Shown: positions 1-10,711 of the stretch, one piece after another
How the letters are laid out: each line of letters starts with the position of its first letter
Position numbering within the stretch: the first letter of the stretch is position 1
Assembly (NCBI GenBank): GCA_036927565.1
Contig: JAYESD010000001.1
Coordinates: 275,105,560 to 275,169,559 of the forward strand
From: Tuctoria greenei
Lineage: Eukaryota; Streptophyta; Magnoliopsida; Poales; Poaceae
Length of the DNA stretch: 64,000 bases
Direction of reading: 5' to 3'
Position numbers and translations under genes: made by a program
The notes under the pieces: generated by a model
Told to the model about the DNA's origin: nothing
What the model saw: only the letters and a program-made list of their open reading frames with translations
The model's database searches: none

Positions 1-217
1 ATATTGTTATATATATTATTTATATATATATTTATATATATTTTTATTATTATTTTTATACTTATTCCTTATTACAAGTTTTAGGCTATTTTTATTTCTT
101 TTCCTCTTTTGCTACACATATTTGTATATGTATGTTTTATTATTTTTCTCTTATTCTACTAGTGTTTAATGCATGATCATGTATGCAATGCATGATGTGA
201 AAATTTAGGGTGTTACA
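1..217 (-). repeat. 3' LTR of element A (partial)
   Basis: It ends in TGTTACA at 211-217, directly beside the polypurine tract. It aligns with 7680-7895 of the 5' LTR with only a few differences, including TGTTACA against TGTCACA at the terminus and small changes in the TA-rich part. In element orientation this is the first 217 bp of U3. The pol stop codon (TAA, 205-207) lies inside it. Confidence 0.92.
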
Positions 218-1615
218 AACCTACCCCCCTTAAAGTGAATCTCGCCCTTGAGATTCGATAGCGTGGAGAAAAGGTGAGGGAATTCTGCCTTCAAGTCTTC
301 CTCACGTTCCCATGTAGCTTCGGCTTCCGTATGGTGTTTCCATTGCACTTTGCACCAACGGATCCTCTTATTTCTCGTAACTCTCTCCTTTATGTCCAAG
401 ATCTTGATAGGTTGCTCGACATAGGACAAATCCTCCTGAAGTTCTAAATCGTCCATCGGCACTTGTTCTTCCGGTACCCTGAGACACTTCTTGAGTTGAG
501 AGACGTGAAATACGTCATGTACATCGGAGAGGTATGTCGGCAGCTCAAGTCGATAAGCTACCTCTCCTCGCTTCTCCAGAATCTTAAACGGTCCGATGTA
601 AGGTGGTGCCAGTTTTCCTTTGACGTTAAACCGTTGCTGACCTCTGATAGGTGACACTTTGAGGTATACAAAATCTCCAACTTCAAAAGTCAAACTCCTT
701 CGCCTATTATCAGCATAACCTTTTTGTCGAGACTGGGCAGCCTTTAAGTTTTCCCGTATTATTTGGACTTGGATTTAAGCATCTTGTAACACGTCGGGAC
801 CAAACACTTGATTCTCTCCGGTTTCATTCCAAAACAAGGGAGTCCTACATTTCCTTCCGTATAGTGCTTCGTAGGGTGACATTTTCAGACTTGCTTGGTA
901 GCTATTGTTGTACGAGATCAGCATACGGCAAACTTTTATCCCAACTTTTCCCATGCTTTAAAGCACATGCTCTCAACATGTCTTCCGAAATTTGGTTGGT
1001 CCTCTCGGTTTGTCCATCTGTTTGAGGGTGATATGCCGAACTAAAGTTTAACCTTGTTCCCATTGCTTCATGCAATTTCTGCCAAAATCTAGAGGTAAAC
1101 TGAGAACCTCTATCTGAGACTATCTTCTTCGGTACTCCATGTCGACACACAATATGTTCCATATACAATTATGCTAGCTTCGCGGTGGTATATGTGGTCT
1201 TGACAGGGATGAAATGAGCCGATTTTGTCAACCGATCCACAATAACCCATATTGAATCATAGCCAGACTGAGTTCGCGGTAATCCAACTATAAAGTCCAT
1301 ATCAATCTCTTCCCACTTCCACTCCGGGATTTTCAATGGCTGTAACAATCCGGCTGGCTTTTGATGTTCAGCTTTCCCTCGTCGGCACACATCACAAAGT
1401 GCAACATATTCGGCTATGTCCTTTTTCATGCTGGCCCACCAATAACATGTCTTTAAGTCCTTGTAAATCTTCGTACAGCCAAGATGAATTGAGTAAGGCG
1501 AGTCATGTGCCTCCTTCAATATTGTTTCTCAAATATGCCTGACATTAGGTACCACAATCCTCTTTCCAAGCCATAAGGTACCATGTTCGTCCTCATCAAA
1601 TCTGAATTCTTTCCC
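205..1615 (-). pseudogene. Element A integrase with chromodomain, broken
   Basis: This part of pol would insert element cDNA into chromosomes; the C-terminal chromodomain is thought to guide chromoviral integrase to chromatin. The zinc-binding H-H-C-C region lies in the 1169-1519 segment (CTKIYKDLKTCYWW, then CDVC), followed by the first catalytic Asp in MDFIVGLP. The second catalytic motif SDRGSQF and the Glu motif GQTERTN lie in 902-1168. The chromodomain is in 205-693 (IRWCKVQWKHHTEAEATWE). Lesions seen: an in-frame TGA near 1530, a TAA near 1168, a 2-nt deletion near 915 relative to elements B and G, and a TAA near 777. The frame terminates at 205, inside the 3' LTR. Identity is secure; function is lost. 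Confidence 0.9.
218..231 (-). other. Polypurine tract of element A
   Basis: On the minus strand this reads AAGGGGGGTAGGTT and abuts the 3' LTR start. It is the standard primer for plus-strand cDNA synthesis. The same tract, at the same distance from the LTR, is found in elements B and G. Confidence 0.9.
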
Positions 1616-3607
1616 TTATTGGGTCCTTTCCTTGATTTCCTGTATTTCCTTGTCCTTTGTCTGTCCTTCCCGTATTTCCTGCTCTAATGTTGGGTTGACT
1701 TCCATCGTTCCCATCTCATTTATGAATCCAAGGTTCAACCGTTCAAACTCCTTGCATAACTCAGATGGCAGCTCTCGTACTGTGAGTTGATGACTTACTC
1801 CTTTTCGGCTCAAAGCATCGGCCACTACATTGGCCTTCCCTGGGTGATAGTTGATTCCCACGTCATAATCCTTGATGAGCTCCAACCATCGGCGTTGCCT
1901 TAGATTCAGATCCGTTTGCGTAAATATGTACTTGAGACTCTTTTGATCCGTATAAATCTCACATCGGTGACCAAAAACATAGTGTCTCCATATCTTCAAG
2001 GCGTGTACCATGGTTGCGAGTTCAAGGTCGTGTGTAGGATAATTCAACTCATGTTTCTTTAGTTGCCTCGATGCATAAGCTACCACTTGGCCTTCTTGCA
2101 TGAGCACACATCCTAATCCTTGTCTTGATGCATCACAATATATATCAAAACTCTTGCTCACGTCCGGTAATACTAACACCAGTGCGGTTGTCAACCTTTT
2201 CTTTAACTCCTCAAAGCTATCCTGACAATCTTGAGTCCATCGGAATGCCTTCCCTTTCATGAGTAATTCGGTCATAGGCTTGGCTATCTTGGAAAAATCC
2301 TTGATGAATCGGCGGTAATATCCAGTCATTCCAAGGAAACTCCGAATTTCCTTGACATTCTGTGGAGGTTCCCATTTAAGCACATCTCTCACCTTCCCTG
2401 GGTCAACTGATACTCCTCCTCCAGAAATAATATGGCCTAAGAAAGTAACTTCCCGTAAACAAAATTGACATTTGCTGAACTTGGCATACAATTGATGCTC
2501 CCTCAATTTCTGCAGCGTAAGCCTCAAGTGTTCCTCGTGTTCCTTCTCATCCTTCGAGTAGATCATAATATCATCGATGAACACTACAACGAACTTATCC
2601 AGATATTCCATGAAGACCTTATTCATGAGATACATAAAGTACGCAGGCGCGTTCGTCAATCCAAATGACATGACGGTGTACTCATAAGATCCATATCGTG
2701 TCCGAAATGCTGTCTTGGGTATATCCGATGGTCTAATCTTCATTTGGAAGTATCCTGACCGCAAGTCGATCTTGGAGAAGATAAAGGCACCCTTCATTTG
2801 GTCGAACAAATCCTCTATACGGGGCAGTGAGTACTTGTTCTTAATTGTCACTTCGTTGAGAGACCTATAGTCCACACACATCCTCTGGGTTCCATCCTTC
2901 TTATCTACGAAGAGCACTGGGGCTCCCCACGGGGATGAGCTTGGGCGTATAAAACCCTTCTCTAGCTGCTCTTGAATTTGCTTCTTGAGCTCTGCTAATT
3001 CCTTAGGAGGCATCCTATACGGACTCTTAGCTATAGGTGCAGTTCCGGGTATCAACTCAATGGTGAATTCTATGTCACGATCAGGTGGCATACCTGGCAA
3101 CTCATCTGGAAACACATCCGGGTACTCGCGAACGATCGAAATGCTTTCCAATGTCACTTTATCCACGTGATTCAGCATCGCTTTCTTTCTTGCAGGTTGG
3201 GCTGCCTCAACTTCGATGCGTGTACCATGTTCACTTGTCAACTGCACAATCCTTTCGGCACATTGAATGACTCCATTATACTTGCTCAACCAGTCCATTC
3301 CAAGTATTATGTCTATTCCTTGGGAGTCCAAGACTATAAGGTTTGCGAAAAAGTCTACCCCCCTTATTTTAATGCTTACTTTCGGACATACTATATTTGT
3401 CCTCATCTCTCTGCCAGGAGAACTTACTAGCATAGTTTGCTTCATATGAGATATAGGCAAATTGTACTTGGCAACATACTTTGACGAGATGAATGAATGA
3501 GATGCTCCTGAATCAAATAAAATAGTCGCGGGGTTGGAGTTGGCGAGAAACATACCAATCACGACGTCATCAGCTTGTTGGGCTTCCTCAGTAGAGACAT
3601 GATTCAC
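1616..3607 (-). pseudogene. Element A protease, reverse transcriptase and RNase H (663-codon open segment of pol)
   Basis: This segment would process Gag-Pol and copy element RNA into DNA. The aspartic protease motif DSGASHSF is at about residues 32-39. The RT domain runs from about 197 to 400 with the catalytic F-I-D-D at about 343-346, and RNase H starts at about 486 with CDAS near 491. All these catalytic residues are present. The segment is open from 3607 to a TAA at 1616-1618 that replaces a GAA codon seen in elements B and G. Upstream it is separated from gag by a single TAG near 3627, in the same frame, so the parent probably had one continuous gag-pol ORF, as element B nearly does. 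Confidence 0.92.
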
Positions 3608-3628
3608 ATTGCCACGACCAAAATTATG

Positions 3629-4783
3629 CTATCCACGGTTGCCTTGTGGTGCTCCTCCATTTGGTCGCGGGTTATTTGGCCTTGGTGCATTGTTCATGGG
3701 TCCATAGTTTCTTCTGGGGCATTGACTTGCAAAGTGCCCGGGTTCTCCACACACATAGCATGTCTTACCACCCGTAGCATTAGGGAGGTTTGGGCGCAAC
3801 CGGTTTTGAGCGTTTGCCGCCATGTTAGGACGCGGCGCAGGTGGCACAGGATAGCGAGGCGCTTGCATGGCGGGGTGTTGCTGCGGTGGCTGATTTGGGC
3901 GGGGCGGATAAGCAGCGCGGTATGCAGGAGCAGATGGGTTGTATTGTGGTGCAGTAGGTGGTGCATAGCGGGGACGAACATTGCTTCCTTGCTGCGGTCC
4001 ATGATGTGGCATCTTCCTCTTGTTGTCCTGCTCCATCTCACGAATCTTGTTCTCAACCACAATAGCCTTGTCAACCAGCTTTTGGAAGTTTGGATAATCA
4101 GTATTGAGCAATTGGACTTGAATTTCATTGTTGAGACCCCTCATAAACAGATACTGCTTCCTACTATCAGTTTTGATGTCTTCTGGAGCATATCTTGATA
4201 ATTGAGTGAATTTGTTGAGATACTCACTCACGCTCATCCTTCCTTGCCTGGGATTTTCAAAGTCTTGTCTTCCCAGTATCATAACTCCTTCAGGTACATA
4301 GTGGGAACGGAAACTCTGCTTAAACTCAGCCCAAGTGATTGCCTCCTGATTATCATGAGCGTTGCAAAGAGCTTCCCACCAGTCAGCGGCTGCTCCAACT
4401 AGTTGATGTGATGCAAAGAGAACCTTCTCCCTATCAGTGCACTGGGCAATAGCAAGTTTCTTTTCAACAGACTTCAGCCAATCATCAGCTTCCATTGGGT
4501 CTGCAGCTTGTGCAAAGGTAGGCGGTCTGGTCCTCATAAACTCTCCCAAACGGTTGTGATGTGGCGGGGGTGGTGGCGGGGGCGGTATATGAGGCTGATT
4601 GTTGTTGCCAGCTTGCAGCTGTCCCATGGTTTGTATCATGATCTGCATGAGCTGGTTCTGCATAGCTAGTAGTTGTTCGATATTGATAGCTCCATGAGCA
4701 GGTCCTTGTCCAGTATTGTTCTGAGGTACTCCATGGTTCTCCTCCTCGTCATTGACATCCCTCTGATTTCGAGTCCTCACCAT
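3629..4783 (-). pseudogene. Element A gag, 384 codons, cut from pol by one amber codon
   Basis: Gag forms the virus-like particle that packages element RNA. The start ATG at 4783 begins MVRTRNQRDVNDEEE, shared with B and G. A retrotransposon Gag domain covers about residues 85-245 (WAEFKQSFRSHYVPEG; SVSEYLNKFTQLSRYAPED). A proline-rich stretch follows, and then one CCHC zinc knuckle, CYVCGEPGHFASQC, near residue 342. The ORF ends at a TAG at 3629-3631 where B and G have a Gln codon, so gag and pol were one frame in the parent. It could also be a functional Gag-only product, because the complete Gag including its knuckle remains readable. Confidence 0.9.
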
Positions 4784-5032
4784 CTGAAGAAGAGCAATAG
4801 GTAAGAATTAGAGAACGTCCCCAACTATATGCATCAAGGGATATAAACTAAACAACTAGCTACACAAGCCTAGGTGGACATGGCAATGCTAAAGCATCCC
4901 AAAATCCTCTATTAAGCACGCAAGCAAGCAATATATATAGCAAACAGCACTCCAAGCAAAAACACATCGATTCCTGAGTGTTCCTATGTGCTCTAAAGTG
5001 TCCATTCTACCTAGGCTGCGTCCTACGGTCAA

Positions 5033-5050
5033 CCTGTGGCTCTGATACCA
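5033..5050 (-). other. Primer-binding site of element A (initiator tRNA-Met)
   Basis: The minus strand reads TGGTATCAGAGCCACAGG, the usual plant initiator-Met PBS, three bases after the 5' LTR end at 5054. Confidence 0.92.
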
Positions 5051-5504
5051 ATCTGTGACACCCGGTTCTGAATATGAACCAAGCGTAACGCATATGTGTG
5101 CCCAGGAAGTTCATCACACATATACGGTTGCATCACAAGCGATATACAGAATTTAACCACGTCTTAACTATTAAATAAGTACTTTATTACAATCATCCAA
5201 TAGTTCACAAACGATAAAACTCTAAATAATTGCAGCGGAAAATAAACTAAACAGTACGACTCCAATCCACAGGCAATTGACGGCGGTACGCAACCTAGTA
5301 CTCCACGTGATCCTCAGGGTACTCCCAATTGTCTCCAGTAGCTGTTGGGAGGATTGCAAGGGTGAGTACATGTCGTACTCAGCAAGTGTGGAAAGTATGA
5401 CATGTGGCTTATTCAATTGACGAATGTAATGATGGCTAAGTGCTGAAAAGTACAGTAAAACATTTGAAAAGCATTATACTATGTCTATGTGAAACAATCC
5501 CATC

Positions 5505-5695
5505 GTAACCATCATATTAACAAAATATAAACCATATCCAATTATTGCCAACATCACCATTATCCATGTCCAATTACCATAACTCAAATTCATATCCATG
5601 ACCATAATCCATAAACCATAACCATTACCAACCCATAACCATAAACCAACCATAACCATTACCAGACCATAACCATCCCAAATCCCAATTCCAAC
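5505..5695. repeat. Degenerate ACCATA/AACCAT simple repeat in the A LTR
   Basis: Units such as CCATAACCATTACC recur with small variations. The same tract appears in both LTRs of element B (about 33480-33635 and 41225-41380), where a roughly 17-bp higher-order unit is visible at 41320-41380. It explains the odd Met/Gly/Trp-rich ORF on the minus strand here. Confidence 0.85.
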
Positions 5696-7090
5696 TCTAA
5701 TCATGTAGGTCATCCAGGCGCTCATAACCAGGAGCACGGCTATCATGATAGTTTTTAACACTCTGCAGAGGTTGTACCACTTTACCCACATGTTTGTGAT
5801 TTCGTCACCCTTTGATGACTAAGAAACCTCCATTATGCCATCTCACACTTCCGTAGGTGTGTGGCCAACAGATCACAAAATAGCCTTTCAAAAGGGACTA
5901 CTAGTATGTACAGGCCCACTAAGGTTTCACCGGCAGGCTTGAATCTCTATTCTCCCACCCACGGGCCCCCTCGTGTGCCATGCGGATCCCAGGGCAGTCC
6001 TCCTCAACTCCCATTCCCCGCGCCATCCAATGGTCCATACAATACTAGCAGCGCTCCTAATTATTCAGCTACGCCGCACCCATACTTGGCCTTGTGGTGG
6101 CACTGTTGACCTGGCATATTCTCGCATGAACCGGTCCTTAGATCTAAAGCAAGCAAACCACCATAACGTCCAACCCATCCACAAAACCGTGCTTGCTTAG
6201 ATCACCCATCGTATTGACCAGTTCACATTAACCAGAATATCATTGATGCATAATTAAATGTGTAGTGTTGTTGCCATCCCAATTAATTAAGCGAAGCAAA
6301 AAGGTAAAAACCCTTCCTGACTCTCTACCATAAATTCCAGGTGACAAGAGTGGTCAAACAAAACTAGTAAACTTCCTACCATAGGATTCCCATCAATTTG
6401 ACACAAGCATGCAAGTTCGCAAACAAAACATTTAATAAAACATGATCAATATGCTTCAAGGACACTTGCCTTGCTCCGACGGATGGGGTTGCTCAAGCGC
6501 TTCAAAGTCTTGATTTTGGAAATCCTCGTATGCGGCCTCTTGAGCACGTCCCTCTACACGTGATCATACATACAAGAGAACATATACAATCAATATGATG
6601 CACACAAAATAATCAACATGCAATGACATGTATGCATGAACAATTCAATAATTAATTTACTACGGTTGTTTATTAATTAGATGCGAGTAGTTCATACGTG
6701 TTCATATGAGTTTACGGGGGTTTTAGGGTGGATTAATGCTGCTGAAAATAAAATTATGACACAACTACGATCAAGTTACGCCTATTAGGTTCAATATGAT
6801 CGCTAAAATTTGCATCGGGAACATGGCCTACCGTAGATGTGATGGCTTCGATGATCGCGGGATGGGGACAATGCGTAGACGAAGTAGATGCGTCCTCCGG
6901 CGGCACGACGACGGCGGCGCGATGTCGACGTCGATCTCCGGCGGACGGTGGCGCCCTCCTCTTTTTCTTCCTCTTCTTCCCCTTCTTTTTCTCCTTTTTC
7001 TTCCCTGGGCGCAACTCTCTGGTCTCTGGTTTCGGCGGCTTTTTTTCTTCTCTAGGCGGCGGCTGGGAAAAACCCTACGAAGTTACCGTC

Positions 7091-7101
7091 GTTTATATAG
7101 G
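7091..7101 (-). promoter_or_regulatory. TATA box of the element A LTR promoter
   Basis: The minus strand reads CTATATAAAC, located between the GC-rich U3 and the conserved downstream LTR. TATA boxes are found at the equivalent place in the LTRs of B (TATAAAAG) and G (TATATAAAC). Transcription of A would start shortly to its left. The assignment rests on position and consensus. Confidence 0.7.
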
Positions 7102-7895
7102 GGTGTGGGACGCTGGATTCGCGGCATCGGGCGGGGAAATCGGGGGCGGGAGGCCGGGGCGGAGTCGTACCGGGGGCGGGCGTTCGGCCGGGTGGGACTC
7201 GGGGGGCCGAGTCGGTACGGGAGCGCGGCCGCGGGAGGGAATCGGGATCGGGGGCGGCGAGCGCGGGATTCGCGGGGCCGTTACGGCGGGCGGGCGGCCG
7301 AGCGCGCGGGAGCCAGGCGGTGGGACCGGGAGCGTGGGGGGGGGGGGGGCACGATACCGGCGCGAGCCGCGTTGGCGCGCGGGGCGGGGGTCGGGACTCG
7401 GGGCCGAGCGGCTGGCGGGGTGGGATGCTGGCTGGGCCGTTCGGCGGCCTGGCCGGCGGTTCCCCCTTTTTTTTCTTTTTTTACTTAGTATTATTATTAT
7501 TTTATTATTTATATTTATTTATTTTACTTTTTTTATATAATTTATTATATATATTTTATATATATATATATATATATTATTTATATTATATATTTATTAT
7601 TTATTATTTATTATTTATTATTTTTATAGCATATATCATTAATATTAATATTTTATCTATTTTTATATATTTTTATATATATTAGTTATATATATATTTA
7701 TATATATTTTTATATATATTTTTATTATTATTTTTATACTTATTCCTTATTACAAGTTTTAGGCTATTTTTATTTCTTTTCCTCTTTTGCTACACATATT
7801 TGTATATGTATGTTTTATTATTTTTCTCTTATTCTACTAGTGTTTAATGCATGATCATGTATGCAATGCATGATGTGAAAATTTAGGGTGTCACA

Positions 7896-8389
7896 GTCGT
7901 TAATACTATGTTAATGACACATGATCGGACGACTCTTATTACCAGTAACGGTGCTGTCAAAGCCCGTAACTCGGTCATTAAGGGTAATTAAGCGCATCAA
8001 ATGTGTATCAATATTAGTAGCCGCCGGGGCCACATGTCAGGCCAAGCCAACATGTAACGACCTGTCCTTGTACTATAAAAGGACAGGCCGACGATACATA
8101 GGGATCGAGGCTGAGAACATCTGGTCTGATCTGATCTGATCTGGTCTGATAGGCTCACACGCGCTCTCAACTCACGTCACCTGAGTTGATTTCATACATC
8201 CAATACAACACCAACACACCCCGTGGAGTAGGGTATTACGCTCAGGCGGCCCGAACCACGTAAATCTTTGTGTCTCCTGTGTCATTTTATATTTCACCTT
8301 CTTGAATATTTGCGCGCCCACACTGAACCTCAAACTCCGCAAACACTTTTAGTAGTGTCGGGAGATCTGCCGGATTAAAACCACCGACA
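7896..8389 (+). repeat. Right part of a 5' LTR of Tat-like remnant I, cut by element A
   Basis: It aligns with the U3/R/U5 part of element C's LTR. Shared landmarks are a CACATGTC box, TATAAAAGG at 8074-8082, the block GTGGAGTAGGGTATTACGCT, and the end ...CGACA at 8389. Element A sits at its left edge, and the first bases, GTCGT, may be A's target duplication; the matching copy lies outside the window. It has diverged strongly from the second LTR at 8555-9411. Confidence 0.75.
8074..8082 (+). promoter_or_regulatory. TATA box in remnant I, 5' LTR fragment
   Basis: TATAAAAGG lies upstream of the conserved GTAGGGTATTACGCTC block, as in the second LTR (9152-9160). It is a likely fossil LTR promoter. 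Confidence 0.6.
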
Positions 8390-8554
8390 ACCGCATTCAT
8401 AACAAGCCACGCGTCAATGGTTCACTCTCGGACCATCGCTCCAACAGCATATTAGAAGACTCTTGAAATCGAAGCGCGAGAATCGAGAATGGCCCCACCT
8501 CTGGTAGAATAACTTGACCCAAAGGATTTCTCCTAGAGGTGGGCCGGGGGCCAC
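8390..8554 (+). other. Internal remnant (about 165 bp) of Tat-like element I with polypurine tract
   Basis: This is all that lies between the two LTRs of I. Its right half matches the sequence just before the 3' LTR of element C (compare 8500-8554 with 48740-48795: CCCAAAGG, then AGAGGTGGGCC, then GGGGGCCAC). That marks the PPT. No PBS and no coding sequence remain, so almost the whole interior has been deleted. Confidence 0.7.
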
Positions 8555-8639
8555 TGTCGTTACTTTGCATACTGGGTACTCCTTAATACCGCGAAGAGTA
8601 CAAGGGAGTTCTACCTGCCAGAGTTGAAGGACTCCTCGG

Positions 8640-8890
8640 GCCCCACATGTCACATTGCACCGGACTCACTCCCCTCATATGGGTAGCTCCTGGGTCAACA
8701 CGTGTAAAGAAAACCGGAACTAAGCTCCCAACGAAGGAAAGCTCCGGTGCCGACACGTGTACAGCAGCACCGGACCTAACCTTCCGTAGAGAGGAGCTCC
8801 GGTACCGACACATGTACAGTAGCCCCGGACCTAACCTCCCATAAGGGAAATCTCCGGAGCTTCCACGTGTGGAGCCTCCGGACCTTCATC
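8640..8890 (+). repeat. G-box/AGCTCCGG tandem units in the U3 of LTR I
   Basis: Successive copies read roughly: gap-rich spacer, GGAAGCTCCGGTGCC, GACACGTGTACAG, then the next AGCTCCGG. CACGTGT or CACATGT boxes recur about every 55-60 bp (8697, 8755, 8812 and 8868 by eye). Equivalent arrays are in C (27320-27550) and L (63775-64000). CACGTG is the core plant G-box bound by bZIP and bHLH factors, so these look like repeated enhancer units; that role is inferred. Confidence 0.75.
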
Positions 8891-9151
8891 GATGTATACA
8901 CTGGCAGATCTCCTTCAGCACGAACAATCAAGGGTAATTAAAGCGACAGTTATAAGATTTAATTACGTGTCGTTAATGTTGTATTAACGACACGTAATCA
9001 GAGCACTGTTAATAGGGGTAACGTATCTATTAAGGCACGTTAGCACACTATTAATCACGCTTAATACCCTTTAGACGGTGTATTAGGCCATTAAATACGC
9101 CAGGACCACATGTCGAGCCAGGCAAGCTTTGTAACGGTCAGTCCTTAGAAC

Positions 9152-9160
9152 TATAAAAGG
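9152..9160 (+). promoter_or_regulatory. TATA box of LTR I (3' copy)
   Basis: TATAAAAGG sits between the G-box array and the conserved U5 block, in the same place as the copy at 8074. Confidence 0.6.
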
Positions 9161-9411
9161 GTTGTGCCGCACGTACCCTAGGACATCTCAGCTGATCCGA
9201 TCCAAGCTAACCCGCATACTAGCGAACAAACTCATACAATACAACAAGACAAACCCCGTAGAGTAGGGTGTTACGCTCAAGCGGTCCGAATCACGTAAAT
9301 TTCTGGTGTCATCATTTTGATATTGATCTTTGTGTACTCCAACCATAACAAGAACCTCCGCGGGCTGCTTCTAAGCAGGTCCGGGGAAGTTTCGTTTCAA
9401 ACACTTCGACA

Positions 9412-9561
9412 AGGGTATTACGCTCAGACGGCCCGAAGCACATAAAAATCTTTGTGTCACCTCTGTTTTTGAGTTCTTCGAGTTACGCTCCTTTAAAAAA
9501 AGAACATCTACGAACTACTTCTTAATAGTACCGAATAAAATGACAATCGCATACTTCGACA
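9412..9561 (+). repeat. U5 fragment of another Tat-like LTR
   Basis: Immediately after LTR I ends, the block AGGGTATTACGCTCAGACGG restarts and the fragment ends again in ACTTCGACA. It is a second, older U5 end of the same family, so I was probably inserted into a related LTR. No internal region follows. Confidence 0.65.
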
Positions 9562-10625
9562 AACATCATAACCATGAACAAGATGATGCAAGTTCCCAAA
9601 CAGTATCCTCCTCGCCGCGCACGCATGGCAGTTGGCACAGCTTCTACTGCCACCAACACCATCGTCAAGCTTCCGGCGACTTCACGCTCATGCGGCCAGG
9701 GCCAGCAGCTTCTTTTCTCTGTTCCTCTGCTAGCTCTTGGTCCTCGAAAAATTAAAAACAAATGCACGTGCAACAAAAGAAGTAAAAGGAGAAAAGCAGG
9801 CACAGACCACAGAGCGCGCGCACGCACAACACACGCGCCGCCGTGCGCATCGATGCTGTTCTGGCTTAAGCTTTGGCGCCATCCCCTCTTTTGCTTTGCG
9901 GCCCCGGCCGTCCTCTCAACAGCGGTTCGTGTGTCAGCTAACAAAGCCTTGCTTGCCGTGCCGCGCACTGTACACTTATGTAATTTGGTGCACGGCCAGC
10001 CACCCAGAAATATTTTGCAAATTGGCTTCAAAAAAATATTTTGCAAATTAAACACGCACACACACTTTGGTCTTGTGAAGTTCTTACGCACACTCTAAGA
10101 TAAGAGGACACAAGGTTACAGCGAAAAACATTACCACTGATACACAACAAATCTTGGAAGAACATGAGTAATCAATCTCATTTACCAGCTTGGTGACCAA
10201 AAACGAAACGGAAAACATAATCCAAGGGAGGGAACGTTGCCACTCTATACAAATCCCCACATCCAAAATCCCCATTCCAAGAGAGCTATAGAGCTAGCCC
10301 CAACCGCTCACAGTAAGAAGATGATCGAGCACACACCGGTGGGTGCCCTCCGTTTGTTGCCGCCGCCGCCGCCTGGCTCCGGCTAGTCTCTCCGCCGTGG
10401 CGACACCGTCTTCTCGGCACGCCTAGAAAAAAAAATGTCGGTCCGGCCGGGACGACGGAGGTGAGTGCGCTAAACATTCATGCGAGGCGTGCGGAACGTG
10501 GAAAATGCATTTGTTGTTGCGTTCATGTTGCCCGGCCGCTTGGGTATTTAACCGTGAGTCATGTTGTTATCTTGAGGACACAGTTGTCATGCTTGTCAAT
10601 CATGTGTTACTTGGTAGGTATCTGG
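9562..10625. other. Non-LTR interval, no gene supported
   Basis: It has mixed composition with GC-rich patches (9600-9980 and 10330-10500). Several open frames exist on both strands but none shows a recognisable domain. A TATA-like TCTATACAAATCC near 10247-10259, and a possible short exon ending in a GTGAGT donor near 10458, hint at a small or dead host gene on the plus strand. This is too weak to annotate as one. Confidence 0.4.
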
Positions 10626-10711
10626 TACGTACTTCCTCTGCCCCAAAAATTGTCAATTTGTAGGTCATTTGAACTACAAAGCCACAAGCTTTTAGAGACA
10701 GAGGAGTACGT
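10626..10711. mobile_element. Stowaway-like MITE, about 86 bp including flanking TA
   Basis: The left end reads TACTTCCTCTGCCCC and the right end reads GAGACAGAGGAGTA, which are imperfect inverted repeats of each other. Both are bordered by TA, the target duplication of Tc1/mariner-type MITEs. The terminal motif resembles grass Stowaway ends (CTCCCTCTGTCCC). The interior has no coding capacity. Its presence fits a gene-proximal location. Confidence 0.65.

Larger units (their letters stand above)
1..7895 (-). mobile_element. Element A: Tekay-type Ty3/gypsy chromovirus, 3' LTR truncated by window edge
   Basis: The minus strand reads 5' LTR (7895 to 5054), a primer-binding site complementary to initiator tRNA-Met, gag, protease, RT, RNase H, integrase with a chromodomain, a polypurine tract, and then the 3' LTR, of which only 217 bp lie in the window. 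The gene order PR-RT-RH-INT with a C-terminal chromodomain defines chromoviruses; the long LTR (2842 bp) and protein motifs fit the Tekay (Del) clade. The 217 bp of 3' LTR match the end of the 5' LTR almost perfectly, so the insertion looks recent. The 5' LTR ends inside an older Tat-like LTR (position 7896 onward), so A is nested. Several nonsense changes and one frameshift in pol make it non-autonomous as read. Confidence 0.93.
5054..7895 (-). repeat. 5' LTR of element A, 2842 bp
   Basis: It runs from TGTGACACCC (5054) to GGGTGTCACA (7895), so both ends carry the inverted TG...CA termini. In element orientation U3 begins at 7895 with a nearly pure AT stretch (about 7480-7760), then switches abruptly to a very GC-rich stretch (about 7080-7470), then reaches a TATA box near 7091-7101. 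The remainder carries an imperfect ACCATA repeat and sequences shared with the LTRs of B and G. Long ORFs in the GC-rich part are compositional artefacts. Confidence 0.93.
8555..9411 (+). repeat. 3' LTR of Tat-like remnant I, 857 bp
   Basis: It starts TGTCGTTACT after the PPT and ends ACTTCGACA. The length nearly equals C's 5' LTR (859 bp). U3 (about 8640-8890) holds tandem units of roughly 58 bp, each with AGCTCCGG or CACCGG and an ACACGTGT or ACATGT box. A TATA box (CTATAAAAGG, 9151-9160) and the conserved GTAGGGTGTTACGCTC block follow. Confidence 0.8.

Noticed and set aside
5474..5791. 105-codon minus-strand ORF rich in Gly, Met, Trp and Val
   Set aside because: It is a translation of the ACCATA simple repeat.
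6754..7685. Several long ORFs on both strands in the GC-rich LTR of A (similar ones at 34727-35717 and 42477-43586 in B)
   Set aside because: They are Gly/Arg/Ala- or Pro/Arg-rich in every frame, a result of high GC content lacking stops. They lie inside LTR U3 and have no domain.
9522..10091. 189-codon minus-strand ORF with a Leu-rich stretch, and a 174-codon plus-strand ORF overlapping it
   Set aside because: Overlapping open frames on both strands, no recognisable domain, start within an LTR fragment; probably chance.
10321..10386. Very short plus-strand ORF reading MIEHTPVGALRLLPPPPPGSG
   Set aside because: Considered as a small peptide or uORF, but there is no signal sequence and no known peptide motif.
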